Positions 9,993-21,158 of a stretch of 64,000 nucleotides of DNA are shown here, piece by piece. The stretch spans positions 441,605,279-441,669,278 of the forward strand of contig NC_134354.1 of NCBI RefSeq assembly GCF_048569485.1, read 5' to 3'. The stretch is from Anomaloglossus baeobatrachus (Eukaryota > Chordata > Amphibia > Anura > Aromobatidae). Position numbers and translations under genes: made by a program. Each line of letters begins with the position of its first letter. The stretch's first letter is position 1. The notes under the pieces are model-generated. The model searched no databases, was not told the origin of the DNA, and worked only from the letters and a program-made list of their open reading frames with translations.

Positions 9993-12330
9993 CTAAAACA
10001 CACTTCCGCAAAAAAAACGTCCATGTGACACGGTCTGTTTTTCGGGTCCGTGTTTCGTTTTTTTGGGGCGTTTCTCCGGTACGTATGGCATCCGTGCGAT
10101 GGCGTATGCGAGCCGTGTGTACGTGTAAAATGTCCGTGTTTGTGTGTAAAATGCCCGTGCATGTGTACGTGGAATGTCCGTGTGGAATGTCCGTTTGTGT
10201 GTTGCACAATGTCGTTGATACATGTCGGCTGACAGCAGACAGAGTTGCGCGATGAGAATGAACTCGGGTGAACTTCGCCCGACTTCATTGTCATGCCGCG
10301 GCTCTGTCTGTGTGCCGCGTACTGATTAGCGGTCACCTGTGAAGGATTCACCGGTGACCGCTAATCCCCTGAGTGACTGAAGTTAGTAGGCCTCTCTCAT
10401 ACTTACCGCTCCCCGATCACCAGCGCGGCGAGGAACAGCTGTGCAGAGAATACGTGGCAACAATTACTTTGAATATGCCGGCCGCACATTAATCAATCTC
10501 GTATTCCCTGCTTTCCCCACCCACCGGCGCCTATGATTGGTTGCAGTCAGACACGCCCCCCACGCTGAGTGACAGCTGTCTCACTGCACCCAATCACAGC
10601 AGCCGGTGGGCGTGTCTATACTGTGCAGTAAAATAAGTAAATAAATAATTAAAAAAAAACAGCGTGCGGTCCCCCCCATTTTAATACCAGCCAGATAAAG
10701 CCATACGGCTGAAGGCTGGTATTCTCAGGATGGGGAGCCCCACGTTATGGGGAGCCCCCCAGCCTAACAATATCAGTCAGCAGCCGCCCAGAATTGCCGC
10801 ATACATTATATGCGACAGTTCTGGGACTGTACCCGGCTCTTCCCGATTTGCCCTGGTGCGTTGGCAAATCGGGGTAATAAGGAGTTATTGGCAGCCCATA
10901 GCTGCCAATAAGTCCTAGATTAATCATGTCAGGTGTCTCCGCGAGATTCCTTCCATGATTAATCTGTAAATTACAGTAAATAAACACACAAACCCGAAAA
11001 AATCCTTTATTATAAATAAAAAACACAAACATATACCCTGGTTCACCACTTTAATAAGCCCGAAAAAGCCCTCCATGTCCGGCGTACTCCAGGATGGTCC
11101 AGCGTCGCATCCAGCTCTGCTGCATGGAGGTGACCGGAGCTGCAGAGGACACCGCCGCTCCTGTCAGCTCCACGCAGCTAATGAAGGCAATAGCGCGATC
11201 AGCTGAGCTGTCACTGAGGTTACTCGCGACCAACGCTGAATACAGCTGATCGCGCTATTGCCTTCATTAGCTGCGTGGAGCTGACAGGAGCGGCGGTGTC
11301 CTCTGCAGCTCCGGTCACCTCCATGCAGCAGAGCTGGATGCGACGCTGGACCATCCTGGAGTACGCCGGACATGGAGGGCTTTTTCGGGCTTATTAAAGT
11401 GGTGAACCAGGGTATATGTTTGTTTTTTTTATTTCTAATAAAGGATTTTTTCGGGTGTGTGTGTTTATTTACTGTAATTTACAGATTAATCATGGAAGGA
11501 ATCTCGGGGAGACGCCTGACATGATTAATCTAGGACTTATTGGCAGCTATGGGCTGCCAATAACTCCTTATTAATCATTATTAATGTATGCGGCAATTCT
11601 GGGCGGCTACTGACTGATATTGTTAGGCTGGGGGGCTCCCCGTAACGTGGAGCTCCCCATCCTGAGAATACCAGCCTTCAGCCGTATGGCTTTATCTGGC
11701 TGGTATTAAAAAGGGGGGGACTGCACACCGTTTTTTTTAATTATTTATTTATTTATTTTACTGCACAGTATAGACACGCCCACCGGCTGCTGTGATTGGG
11801 TGCAGTGAGACAGCTGTCACTCAGCGTGGGGGGCGTGTCTGACTGCAACCAATCACAGGCGTCTGTGGGTGGGGAAAGCAGGGAATACGAGATTGATTAA
11901 TGAGCGGCCAGCATTTTCAAAGTAATTGTTGCCGTGCATTCTCTGCACAGCTGTTCCTCGCCGCGCTGGTGATGTAAGTATGACTGAGAACAGCAGAAAA
12001 AACGCTAAGTATACTGAATTTAATTAAAAAAAAAAAATAAATAAGATCGCTAGTGTAAAAACGCACATGCACGAAACATGCTGAACACGGACATACTCCG
12101 TGTGCGGTACGTGCAGACACAGACCCATAGACTAAAGTGGGTCCGTGCCTGTGTGCTGCCGGCCAAAAACGGACATGTTGCCCGTGTAGAAAAGCGCACA
12201 CACGTACTTACCTCACGGACACACGTTCCGTGCGATTTTACGTGTGTGTGCCATCTGCCATTGATTAAAATGGGTCTCCATGTGTACGTGTCTCCGGTAC
12301 GTACAAATTAAACGGATGTGTGTTGCGGGT
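9993..12330. mobile_element. MITE with CCGTGTGACACGG-type ends hosting a large foldback
   Basis: Left part AAACGTCCATGTGACACGGT (10015-10034) and right part rich in ACGGACACACG and ACGTGTCTCCGGTACGTAC belong to the same kind of repeat, split by the 1.6 kb foldback. The borders are approximate. Confidence 0.35.
10397..11984. mobile_element. Giant foldback (inverted repeat) element, family F
   Basis: Two arms of about 740-810 bp are inverted copies around a loop near 11208-11242. For example CAGCGCGGCGAGGAACAGCT (10421-10440) returns as its complement at 11951-11970, and CTAATGAAGGCAATAGCGCG (11177-11196) returns at 11250-11269. Arms match over most of their length with small indels. Single-arm relatives occur at 24.1, 40.0, 46.7, 49.4, 50.3 and 63.0 kb. 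Non-coding; a foldback or MITE expansion. Confidence 0.85.
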
Positions 12331-12700
12331 CTGAGATGAGGAAGTGGCTGCAGGGAGCCCCAGTGACGTCAAAAAAGCATATAACACACAAATATTCAAC
12401 GTGGGCATTACACATGCATTTTTTTTTGCATTTTTCAGTGACCCCATTGAAGTCAATTGGTGAAAAAGCAGGAAAAAACACAGAAACAACTGACACGCTG
12501 CTTCTTTTTCCAGCAACAAAAACTGCAAGGAAAAAAGCAGCAGCGTGTGCACAGCAAGTCACGATTCTCATAGACTTTGCTGGGATGATTTTTCCTTGCG
12601 TTTATCGATTAAAAAAGCAAGGAAAAATGCATGAAAAAAGCAACGTGGGCACAAGGTCTTCTGTATATGTAGCTGAGCAGTGCACAGTAATTTAGCTGGA
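12330..12700. repeat. MITE-type repeat (CAACGTGGGC..AAAAAGCA)
   Basis: A/T-rich arms such as GAAAAAAGCAACGTGGGCAC (12632-12651) are typical of TGCGCACGTTGC MITEs. The LTR element is inserted at its right side. Confidence 0.45.
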
Positions 12701-12727
12701 ATTAGATACAGGACCTGGCTGTGCTGC

Positions 12728-13397
12728 TGCAGTGGGTGAGCAGACCCCTGCAAAAGGGAGCATAGTTAACCCGGAAATGTTACTAATAAAAATGTTTTAT
12801 TTGTATGTGCATGTGTATTGTGTTAGGGTACCCCTAGTGGCCGGGTGGGACGGCTGTCACCACAGTGGGGAGGAGGAGCCGGCAGAGACAAGGGGAGGAG
12901 AGAGCAAGGGTGTGAGGAAAAGATTAGATCAAGGGAGCAGTCGTCTCGGGGACAGGAGCGGAGCAGCAGAGCCGGGGCAGAGTGTGGGAGCTGGAAACCA
13001 GGGAAGCCGGTGAGAAAAGGAGCGGGCGGAACCTCATAGTGTGAAGCAGTCCGGTGTGGGTCCGGGCTGTGGGTAGCCAGAAGTGGGAGCCGGGCGAAGT
13101 GGAGTAGTCAGGCACATCCCCACTGGAGGGGACGCAAGGACAGGCTTCCCCCAGCTAAGAAAGCGTATCATCACCTTTATTGCTTTGTTTGGGACTTTGT
13201 GAAGAATAAAAGAATGTTTGTTCATTGCATCGAACCCTGCCTGAAGAGTGTTTGTGCGCCGGATAACATCTGCAACACCACCACACTCTGCCCCACCAAG
13301 TCATCTCCTGTCCCCATAGTGACGGTGGAACCAGGGGTAAGCCTGATTGCAAGGGCCACGACTACAAGGCCAGAGGCACCCCTGGCACCCCTTTACA
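12728..13397 (+). repeat. 5' LTR
   Basis: Begins TGCAGTGGGTGAGC and ends CCCCTTTACA. AATAAAA motifs near 12785 and 13206 could serve as poly(A) signals. Confidence 0.88.
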
Positions 13398-14248
13398 TGT
13401 GGCGTAGTCGGCAGGATGCGATTCCCCTGCCAGGAACCCAGGAGGCTGGAGATCGGGTCGTGCCTGAAGCACAGGATCCGGACCGTGATACAGGATTTCC
13501 AGTCCCGTGGTGGGGAGAGAACCTAGTACCCGTAGCGATGGACCGGGTACAAGATGGCGGCAAGGAGGCCGTTATCTGTGAGGAAGAAAAGGCGCGGAAA
13601 GTTGGCGCCGAAAGAAGAGCCTGGGGCTGGCCGGTGCCGAAGAGAAAGCATGGAGTACTCCGCCCAAAGAGGGGAGGTGCCAGCTCCAGGGCACGGAAGA
13701 AGAAAAAGAAGTACCTCAGCGGAGGAGTCAAGATGATGCGTGAGGCTGGGGGTGGAGTCCGTTTAAGAGCGGGAAACGAAGACCCGCCTCCACTCGACCC
13801 AGTCTCAGCATTGACACCGCCGCCGTTACCAGCAAGATTGTCAGGGGCAGCGACGCCTTCACCACCGAGAGGAGCTGCAGCAGCTACGCCTGTGGAGCCA
13901 CCCTACGCCCCTGTGTCCTTCCAGAGGATCCGTCAGCAGCCGGGACAATCCCTGGGGGCATACATCCAGGCCCAAGCAGAGGAATGGAAGAGGGTCTGGC
14001 CCCCAGAGTAAGTCACCACTGCTGATCTGTTGTTTAAGTCCGGCGCCGTTTAGCCGGCAGAAGTACTTTTAAAGTTTCACGGGACGAGCTCCCTTCTGTG
14101 TGTTTGTACGGGCAGTCGCCCCATCTAAGACCGGGAGCGCTGTTGCCAAGCCTCCGGGCGCCCATCTAAGACCGGGAGCGCTGTTGAGCCTCCGGGCGCT
14201 AGTTGAAAGAAGGACCGGGAGCGCTGCAGAAACCGCCGGGCGCGGGAC

Positions 14249-14570
14249 TGGTGGCCGTCCAGAGGAGGAGAACTGGGCACACTGGTGGCCGTCCAGAGGA
14301 GGAGAGCTGCGCACACTGGTGGCCGTCCAGAGGAGGAGAACTGGGCACACTGGTGGCCGTCCAGAGGAGGAGAGCTGCGCACACTGGTGGCCGTCCAGAG
14401 GAGGAGTGCTGCGCGGGACTGGTGGCCGTCCAGAGGAGGAGAACTGGGCACACTGAAGGCCGTCCAGAGGAGGAGAGCTGCGCACACTGGTGGCCGTCCA
14501 GAGGAGGAGAGCTGCGCACACTGGTGGCCGTCCAGAGGAGGAGAACTGGGCACACTGGTGCCCTCTATGT
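14249..14570. repeat. 34 bp minisatellite inside the LTR element
   Basis: About nine units of GGCCGTCCAGAGGAGGAG followed by AACTGGGCACACTGGT or close variants. Open frames on both strands arise from the repeat. Confidence 0.9.
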
Positions 14571-14671
14571 GGGTGCTGCGCCTATTGTGGACGGTATTGC
14601 AGACTTTACGTGCTTCTGTGTGTTTTAAGTAAGAGCCGTGCCGGGAGGCTCGGGTTTTAAGAGGGGAGGTA

Positions 14672-15341
14672 TGCAGTGGGTGAGCAGACCCCTGCAAAAG
14701 GGAGCATAGTTAACCCGGAAATGTTACTAATAAAAATGTTTTATTTGTATGTGCATGTGTATTGTGTTAGGGTACCCCTAGTGGCCGGGTGGGACGGCTG
14801 TCACCACAGTGGGGAGGAGGAGCCGGCAGAGACAAGGGGAGGAGAGAGCAAGGGTGTGAGGAAAAGATTAGATCAAGGGAGCAGTCGTCTCGGGGACAGG
14901 AGCGGAGCAGCAGAGCCGGGGCAGAGTGTGGGAGCTGGAAACCAGGGAAGCCGGTGAGAAAAGGAGCGGGCGGAACCTCATAGTGTGAAGCAGTCCGGTG
15001 TGGGTCCGGGCTGTGGGTAGCCAGAAGTGGGAGCCGGGCGAAGTGGAGTAGTCAGGCACATCCCCACTGGAGGGGACGCAAGGACAGGCTTCCCCCAGCT
15101 AAGAAAGCGTATCATCACCTTTATTGCTTTGTTTGGGACTTTGTGAAGAATAAAAGAATGTTTGTTCATTGCATCGAACCCTGCCTGAAGAGTGTTTGTG
15201 CGCCGGATAACATCTGCAACACCACCACACTCTGCCCCACCAAGTCATCTCCTGTCCCCATAGGGACGGTGGAACCAGGGGTAAGCCTGATTGCAAGGGC
15301 CACGACTACAAGGCCAGAGGCACCCCTGGCACCCCTTTACA
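14672..15341 (+). repeat. 3' LTR
   Basis: Same 670 bp as the 5' LTR with one visible substitution, near the end. Preceded by the purine tract. Confidence 0.88.
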
Positions 15342-15345
15342 CTGC

Positions 15346-15890
15346 TTTCATCAAACTGCTGCAAACACTTCCCCCACTGCCCACAGTGTGACTGATTCTG
15401 TGGGATAGCCCCAATCACCTTATCAGCCTCATCCTCCTCATCCCCCCCCACCAAATCCCAAAGTGTCCAAAGCAAAGCAGCACCCTGAACGGTTTACATT
15501 AAGATAACATAGAACGTAAAGAAGGTCAGATAAACTTTCCTGCCACAGCTCACCCCTCTCCACATGATCGCACATCAGTAAATAAATGATCGGACACTGT
15601 GGATGACTGCACAGAGCGATGAGAAGGGAGGCAGAGTATATACAGCCTGCGCTGCTGGAATGGAGAGGCACGGTAAGTGCTGCCTCACAAACGTGCCGGT
15701 CACTGCTCTGCTGCCCTTACCTGATCTATCTCCTGCAGAGGCCGGCAGCACAGTGTACAGTAATCACAGGCAGAGACTGGAGGGGGCAGAGCTCACGCTG
15801 CCCGGCCGCTGCTACTGAAAATGCACGAACAGCGCAGCTCCTCTCACTGACAGGAGCGGCTGCTGATCTGCAGCGCGGGCCCCTATCGCT
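15346..15890. other. Unassigned sequence
   Basis: GC-rich after 15600, with short open frames only; no terminal repeats or conserved protein motifs recognised. Confidence 0.3.
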
Positions 15891-15899
15891 CTTCCATTC

Positions 15900-16045
15900 T
15901 GCCTTTATCTCAGCCCAACCAGCAGGTGGTGTCTCTGGCAACAGTTCCGCCCTACTATGTCTGGAACCTGCACCTAGTTAGTAGCATAACAAAACCATAT
16001 ACTTTTTAATTTTGCAAGGGTTGACCACCTCCTTCACACCTCCCA
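15900..16045. repeat. Direct repeat partner A (with 19600-19775)
   Basis: Shares TCTCAGCCCAACCA, CTGGAACCTGCACC and GACCACCTCCT blocks in the same order and orientation with 19600-19775. The pair may be the decayed ends of one old 3.9 kb element. Confidence 0.5.
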
Positions 16046-16090
16046 GCTTAAATAAGGTCATGCCCATCCATAAGTTTGAATATACACTCG

Positions 16091-16092
<2 letters not shown>

Positions 16093-16158
<66 letters not shown>
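16093..16158. repeat. (TA)n microsatellite
   Basis: About 30 uninterrupted TA units. Confidence 0.95.
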
Positions 16159-16162
<4 letters not shown>

Positions 16163-16169
16163 AAAACAT

Positions 16170-17085
16170 TTTTAAACAAATAATAAAAACTGTTAAGAAT
16201 TTCCTTTAAATCCACATAAGTTACGGCCATAGGCCAGAGTTTACATCACTCATCTGGACGAGGGTGCAATCTTAAGACCAGCAGTCGCCAACAGATAACA
16301 GTCTCTCTTTGCCATTGTGTCCATGGAGCAAGGGCATAGTGGGGCAGTTCTTTCACCACTCAGGGTTCCTGGGGGAAGGAAAATAAAAACAAAATTCTGG
16401 CCACTCCAGGGCAACTTCAGAGGCTGCATCTCCTGACCTGTTGCCCCCCACCTGGAACACAAAATAGCCTGCTCATCTTGGTGCAATGAGCACAACTGTG
16501 GGCAGTTAAAAAAAAAAAACATCCTCAGATCCACACAGACTGTGGCCCGTCTCACACACAGCTGGCTTTGGATTTGGCCAGCTTAACATATACAGGTGAG
16601 TGGGCTCCCTGTGCAATGTTACCACCAATGGGGTGCTCACCACCTCTGGTGCCCCGAGTTGGGACTTTAATGTCGCACCAGGGAAACTGGAAATTCTCCC
16701 CGCTAGAATGGGGTAACTGCAGGGTCAGTGCCATTGCGGTAGTGTCTCTCGGTGAGAGTTCTTCGGGATGCTGCACCTGCCAGAAGGCTTCCTTTGCCAT
16801 GGTGTGTATGACAGCCACCGCGTACCACCCCCAGGGCCCGTCCTTCTTGACAAAGCGGACTCGGTCTCCCCAGTTTAGAGTGGGATCCTCGCACACCGAT
16901 CCAGCTTTTACATACACTTTTATACTGTCTCTTCCTCCTGGATAAAGCCATAACCCCACTTTTGGTCAAGGTGACAGATCATCCCGTGGGTAAGGTGGCT
17001 GCCAACTGCACCACTGCCAGGGAGTGCTAACTGAGCCTGGACCCAGGCCTCCCACATCTTCTTCCCCTCGATAACCCAGGCCACC
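16170..17085. other. Unassigned repeat-like interior
   Basis: Lies between the paired direct repeats. The minus strand has a 135-residue open frame (16959-16552) with no family I recognise. Treated as the interior of an old element, not as a gene. Confidence 0.3.
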
Positions 17086-17092
17086 CACTTAA

Positions 17093-17653
17093 AGGGAACC
17101 TGTCACCAGTTTTTTGGCCTATAAGCTGCGGCCACCACCACCGGGCTCTTATATACAGCATTCTAACATGCTGTATATAAGAGCCCAGGCCGGGGTATAA
17201 CATAAAAAACACTTTATAATACTTACCTAACGGTCGCACAGTGGGCCTAATGGGTGTCTCCGTTGTCCGATGCCAGCGCCGCCTCTTTCGACCATCTTCG
17301 TCCTCTTTCTGAAGCCTGTGTGCATGACGCGGCTATGTCATACACACTCGCCAGTCCTGCGCCTGCGCACTACAATACTTTGATATGCCCTGCTCAGGGC
17401 AGATCAGATCAAAGTGCGCCTGCTTAGGACCTGAATGTCGGCGAGTGTATATGACATCGGACCCGTCATGCACCACGGCTAGAGAAGGAGATCAAAGATG
17501 GCCAAAAGATGCGGCACCGGGAACCAGACAATGGAGACGCCCATTAGGCCCACCGCGCGACCGTTAGGTAAGTGTTTTTGTGTTATACTCCCGGCCTGGG
17601 CTCTTATAGGCCTTATAGACCTTATAGGCCAAAAAAGTGGTGAAAGGATCACT
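17093..17653. mobile_element. MITE with TTAA target duplication
   Basis: Inverted ends AGGGAACCTGTCACCAG and, at the right, the complement of AGTGATCCTTTCACCAC; both run on to TTTTTTGGCC. TTAA flanks both sides (17089-17092 and 17654-17657). A 561 bp non-coding element with an internal hairpin (17140-17190). TTAA is used by piggyBac and Kolobok; I cannot choose between them. Confidence 0.85.
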
Positions 17654-17659
17654 TTAATC

Positions 17660-18890
17660 TCTGTGGGATGTAAGGCCGGGAGCTTTTTGGCCACTTGCTG
17701 TTGGGGTTGGGGCCCTTTACCAGGGGGACTCACGCACGGCCAGTGCGGTCACTGGTGACTGTGATATTGAGGATACTTCTTGCTCTGATGCTTCTTGGCT
17801 GTGTCCTGTGTCACTCACTGCCCACTTTGCCTGCAGCTACTAAACCCTCTTTTTTCAGATGCAAGGTGGTTTGGGGGTCATCGCCACGACCGCTACCCAA
17901 CATGGTGAAACCTGGGTCTTCAGCGGCTGCGAACTGGTGCCACGAATTTTGCTCTCCATGAATCTCTTTCTACATCTTCAGACCTCCCGGCAGACCTTCT
18001 TTACCCTTTGCATCTGGGCGACCCAGTCAGACCAGCTTTGGCGGCCGCGACACTACGGGTGCGCAATCTGTACAAGCAGCTGTCTCTGGCTAAGAATGGC
18101 TCCATGTCTCTCACTCGACTCATCTTGCTTTCCACTGTCCACTGAAATGGCACCACTCTAAATTGTTGGTGGCGGCTCCATTTCCGGGCAATACCCGCCA
18201 GAGTGAGGCCTCTTCCGGTTCCTCCACTCATTTCTTCAGAGCCTCTCGTTCCCCAGGGCAGGCTCCCTCTCTTACGTACACAGACTAGAGGTGGGCACTA
18301 CTAAACATGCAGTGTTTCTTAATCCCTAGCTTTCGAGCACACAGGGTCTCGCTTTGTGCTTTTTCCTCTGTACCACCCACGATGGGTGGGGCTCTTTTTC
18401 TGTCCCTGGCTATGTCCTGCCATCTTTATTATCACTGCCAAAAGTCCTTTACTCTTAGGCATCTTTCTCGCAGCCTTCGTTATTGGGTTATGTGGAAAAC
18501 AACCCTGCTCGCAGCCCCACTTGAACAAAGGTACGGGCTCCAGGCCACACAGGCACCGCACTCCTTCACTAAGGAAACTCTGTGTGCTCATGGGATGTTG
18601 GGTTGGGGTGCACGACACTTACTGGTTTCTTCAGCCGGGTGTCTGTCATCCGCTGACGGCCCTAATTGTAGACAGTCTTAAACACATGCGACACCTGAGC
18701 TCACCAAGCAGACAGTTCACTTTATTCTTCACACTATTATGTCAGACATGGCCTTCCTTTTGCTTTGTTCCTCTCTCTGTGGGGTACTACCTCCGCTATT
18801 CTGTCCTCAAGCTCCGGGGTTTTTGTCTCCTTCCCCCGACTCCGTCCAACTTCATCCGATTCTGGACCTCAGCAGCTCTCTAGCCAGATG
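17660..18890. repeat. Interior/end of an old repeat, shared with 6.7 kb
   Basis: 18548-18655 resembles 6712-6812 (CACTTACTGGTTTCTTCAG block). No intact reading frame of a known family; pyrimidine-rich, with short open frames only. Confidence 0.4.
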
Positions 18891-18899
18891 ACTCTCTAA

Positions 18900-19404
18900 A
18901 GGCCCCGTTACATGCAACAACATCGCTAACGTGATATCGCTGGGGTCACGGAATTCGTGACGCACATCCGGCCTCGTTAGCGACGTCGTTGCGTGTGACA
19001 CGTACGAGCGACCGCTAACGATCCCAAATACTCACCAAATTGTTGATTGTTGACACGTCGTTCATTTTCAAAATATCGTTGCTCGTTCTGGACGCAGGTT
19101 GTTCGTCGTTCCTGAGGCAGCACACATCGCTATGTGTGACACCCCGGGAACGATGAACAGCGTTCCTGCGACCTCCGACAACGAGGTGGGAGTGACGTTC
19201 ATGCGGCTGCTCTCTGCCCCTCCGCTTCTATTGGTGGCCTGCTGTGTGACATCGCTGTGATGCCGCATGAACCGCCCCCTTAGAAAAGAGGTTGTTTGCC
19301 GGCCACAGCGACGTTGTTAGCAATTGCCCGTGACTCACAAACGACGGGGGAGGGTGCGATCGCGAATTACATCGCTAGAGATGTCGCTACGTGTAAAGCA
19401 GCCT
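18900..19404. mobile_element. MITE family H copy 2
   Basis: The left junction reads CTC-TAA-AGGCCCCGTTACATGC and the right GTGTAAAGCAGCCT-TTA-GCC. The interior shows the family blocks GCTTCTATTGG, CCCCGGGAACGATGAAC and CGCTACGTGTAAAGC. Non-coding. Confidence 0.75.
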
Positions 19405-19599
19405 TTAGCCTGTGGGGGTGAGCCATAGCCTCTAGACCTCTCGAGTATACCTCAGGGTTCCGTGACCTTCCTTAGCACCGAGGCCATATATCTTCACACT
19501 TGAACTCTATTCTAGACTGACTCATCTCGAGACCTTCCAACCAACCTTTTTCGCACATTTGCCACTACCCCTTTAACCCTATCTCTTGCATCCTGCTGC

Positions 19600-19775
19600 T
19601 ATCTCAGCCCAACCATCAGACGCCTCTGGTAAGTCCCAATCTACTGTATCTGGAACCTGCACCCAGCTAGCAGCATACCTATCAAGATACACATTTAGCA
19701 ATAGGCATAACACTTTACACTGTATATGACTATATACTTTATATTGCAGGGCTCGACCACCTCCTACACCACACT
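19600..19775. repeat. Direct repeat partner B
   Basis: See 15900-16045; about 70-75% alike by eye, longer by an AT-rich insert. Confidence 0.5.
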
Positions 19776-19944
19776 AACTTTGAATTAGCCATTTACATAT
19801 TTCTAAGGAAATTTACAAAATGAGATATCATGAATGTGCCATGTAAAATGATAAAAAATTCTGTTATTCATACTAAAATAGTCTCTGTGAGTCAGACCAT
19901 TTTCCTAATTTTATATAAAATGGATGGATTCTCAGCAGAACATC

Positions 19945-19950
19945 TTTATT
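19945..19950 (-). promoter_or_regulatory. upk3b: Possible poly(A) signal of upk3b
   Basis: AATAAA on the minus strand is the first perfect signal I found below the upk3b stop, about 630 bp downstream. The 3' UTR would be 0.65 kb. RNA evidence is needed; other signals may be used. Confidence 0.3.
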
Positions 19951-20337
19951 GTCACAATGTAATATTAGTGATGACAAATTCTCTATATTTTCAAGCTAAA
20001 ATTGTTATTTGGAAATGAGAGGAGCCTGTAGTGCCAAGCCAATTAATGGTGCCACATCTTTTCCATGTAAATGACCTAGAATGAATGTTTATGCCGATAT
20101 TAATTTGGCACTATAGTAGGACAGCCATAGCCTGCCTCCTTTGTCATGCTTCCCAATGTGACAAGAATGGGACAAAATCACATCTATGATTGCCACAATT
20201 TGCATACATATTACTATCATATAGTATTACATTCAGGTTATTCTGCACAAATGAAAACAAAAATGCGCTTTGCTTTACAAATCCTCCACCACTAATTCAT
20301 AATTCTATAAGACATGCAGAATCATAGCAGGAAAGGA

Positions 20338-20540
20338 CATTATATACAGAGTATAATAACAAAATGATATTATACATTGGGTATAATAATGAAATTACAT
20401 TATATATGGTGTATAGTAATGAAATGATATTATATACGGGGTATAATAATGAAATTACATTATATACCGGGTATAATAATAAAATTATATTATACGCTGG
20501 GTATAATAACAAAATGACATTATACACTAGGTCACTATTG
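20338..20540. repeat. 30 bp AT-rich minisatellite (upk3b 3' UTR side)
   Basis: Six to seven units of GTATAATAATGAAATTACAT followed by TATATACGGG. The 30 bp period keeps frames open on both strands; not a gene. Confidence 0.9.
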
Positions 20541-20580
20541 AAACAAACATTGCTTAAGGGATTTCTGGCATAGCTGCTGA

Positions 20581-20710
20581 TTAGGCTTTTGGCTCAACGT
20601 ATAGTTCAGTATTGTCAGGTGCGTGGTGGGTCTTATAGTTCTTCAGATTCTGTACTTGAGGAATGGGGTTTTCTCGTTTTTCTGTCTTCTTGCAACATAT
20701 TAAGTTTTGC
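20581..20710 (-). CDS. upk3b: upk3b last exon: cytoplasmic tail and stop
   Basis: This 130 bp coding part follows acceptor CCTTTTTTTAG. The frame set by exon 5 runs through QNLICCKKTEKRENPIPQVQ, NLKNYKTHHAPDNTELYVEP and KA, then TAA at 20583-20581. The tail is basic next to the membrane with a CC pair (possible palmitoylation). KNYKTHH resembles KRYMTHH of mammalian UPK3B. The tyrosine in TELYVEP has acidic residues on both sides, as tyrosine-kinase sites often do. Below the stop the 3' UTR would run through a 30 bp minisatellite (20338-20540). A possible poly(A) signal is AATAAA at 19950-19945. Confidence 0.85.
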
Positions 20711-20740
20711 CTAAAAAAAGGAACATAAATGAACACATCA

Positions 20741-21155
20741 ACAAATAATATTTTATGAAAGAATTATGTCATTTTAATATACTCCTAATTTGATTTTTTT
20801 TTTTCTATTCTAATCGAACTAAGAAATCCCCATAATATTTTCATCACTCAGGTGAATAAAACTATATTTTAGTTGTTTTTTGGGGAGGTTTTGGAACGAA
20901 TTATATTTTTATAGCATCATGTAATTTACCAATAATGTACTAATAAATGGAAAGAAATGTCTTTTTTTGGGGTTTGTTTTTACAGTATTCACTGATGAAA
21001 AAGGCAAAAGGTTTTGCAGCACAATACAATTGTGGAAGGCAAATTTACATGGCTTTTTGTGTTGCACTTCTTTTTGTATGTAAAAAAATATGGCTTATGC
21101 TACCCTATCCTAAGAGGAACAACTTTTTTTAAAACCCTCTTTCTATGAAGCTGTC
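20741..21155. other. Last intron of upk3b, no recognised repeat
   Basis: AT-rich single-copy-like intron sequence upstream of the last exon acceptor. Confidence 0.5.
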
Positions 21156-21158
21156 TAA

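Larger units (their letters stand above)
12728..15341 (+). mobile_element. Young LTR retrotransposon, short internal region (fossil, no pol)
   Basis: Two direct LTRs of 670 bp (12728-13397 and 14672-15341), each TG...CA, are flanked by the 4 bp duplication CTGC (12724-12727 and 15342-15345). A primer-site-like stretch beginning TGGCGTAGTCGG follows the first LTR, and a purine tract GAGGGGAGGT precedes the second. I saw one difference between the LTRs, so the insertion is young. The internal part is only 1.27 kb, with a possible gag-like remnant (about 13400-14011) and a 34 bp minisatellite (14249-14570). No reverse transcriptase or integrase is present; it depended on another element. Ty3/gypsy is likely from the 4 bp duplication. 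Confidence 0.85.

Noticed and set aside
14125-14697. 190-residue minus frame with SSPPLDGHQC repeats
   Set aside because: 34 bp minisatellite inside the LTR element; other frames are equally open.
16552-16959. 135-residue minus frame, possible gene
   Set aside because: No recognised family, lies between paired old repeats, no splice or promoter context; kept only as unassigned.
18356-18883. 175-residue hydrophobic plus frame
   Set aside because: Pyrimidine-rich repeat sequence; part of it is shared with the fragment at 6.7 kb and no family is recognised.
20297-20573. Paired frames with MYNVILLLYP-like repeats next to the upk3b last exon
   Set aside because: Translation of a 30 bp AT-rich minisatellite; it lies beyond the gene's stop codon.
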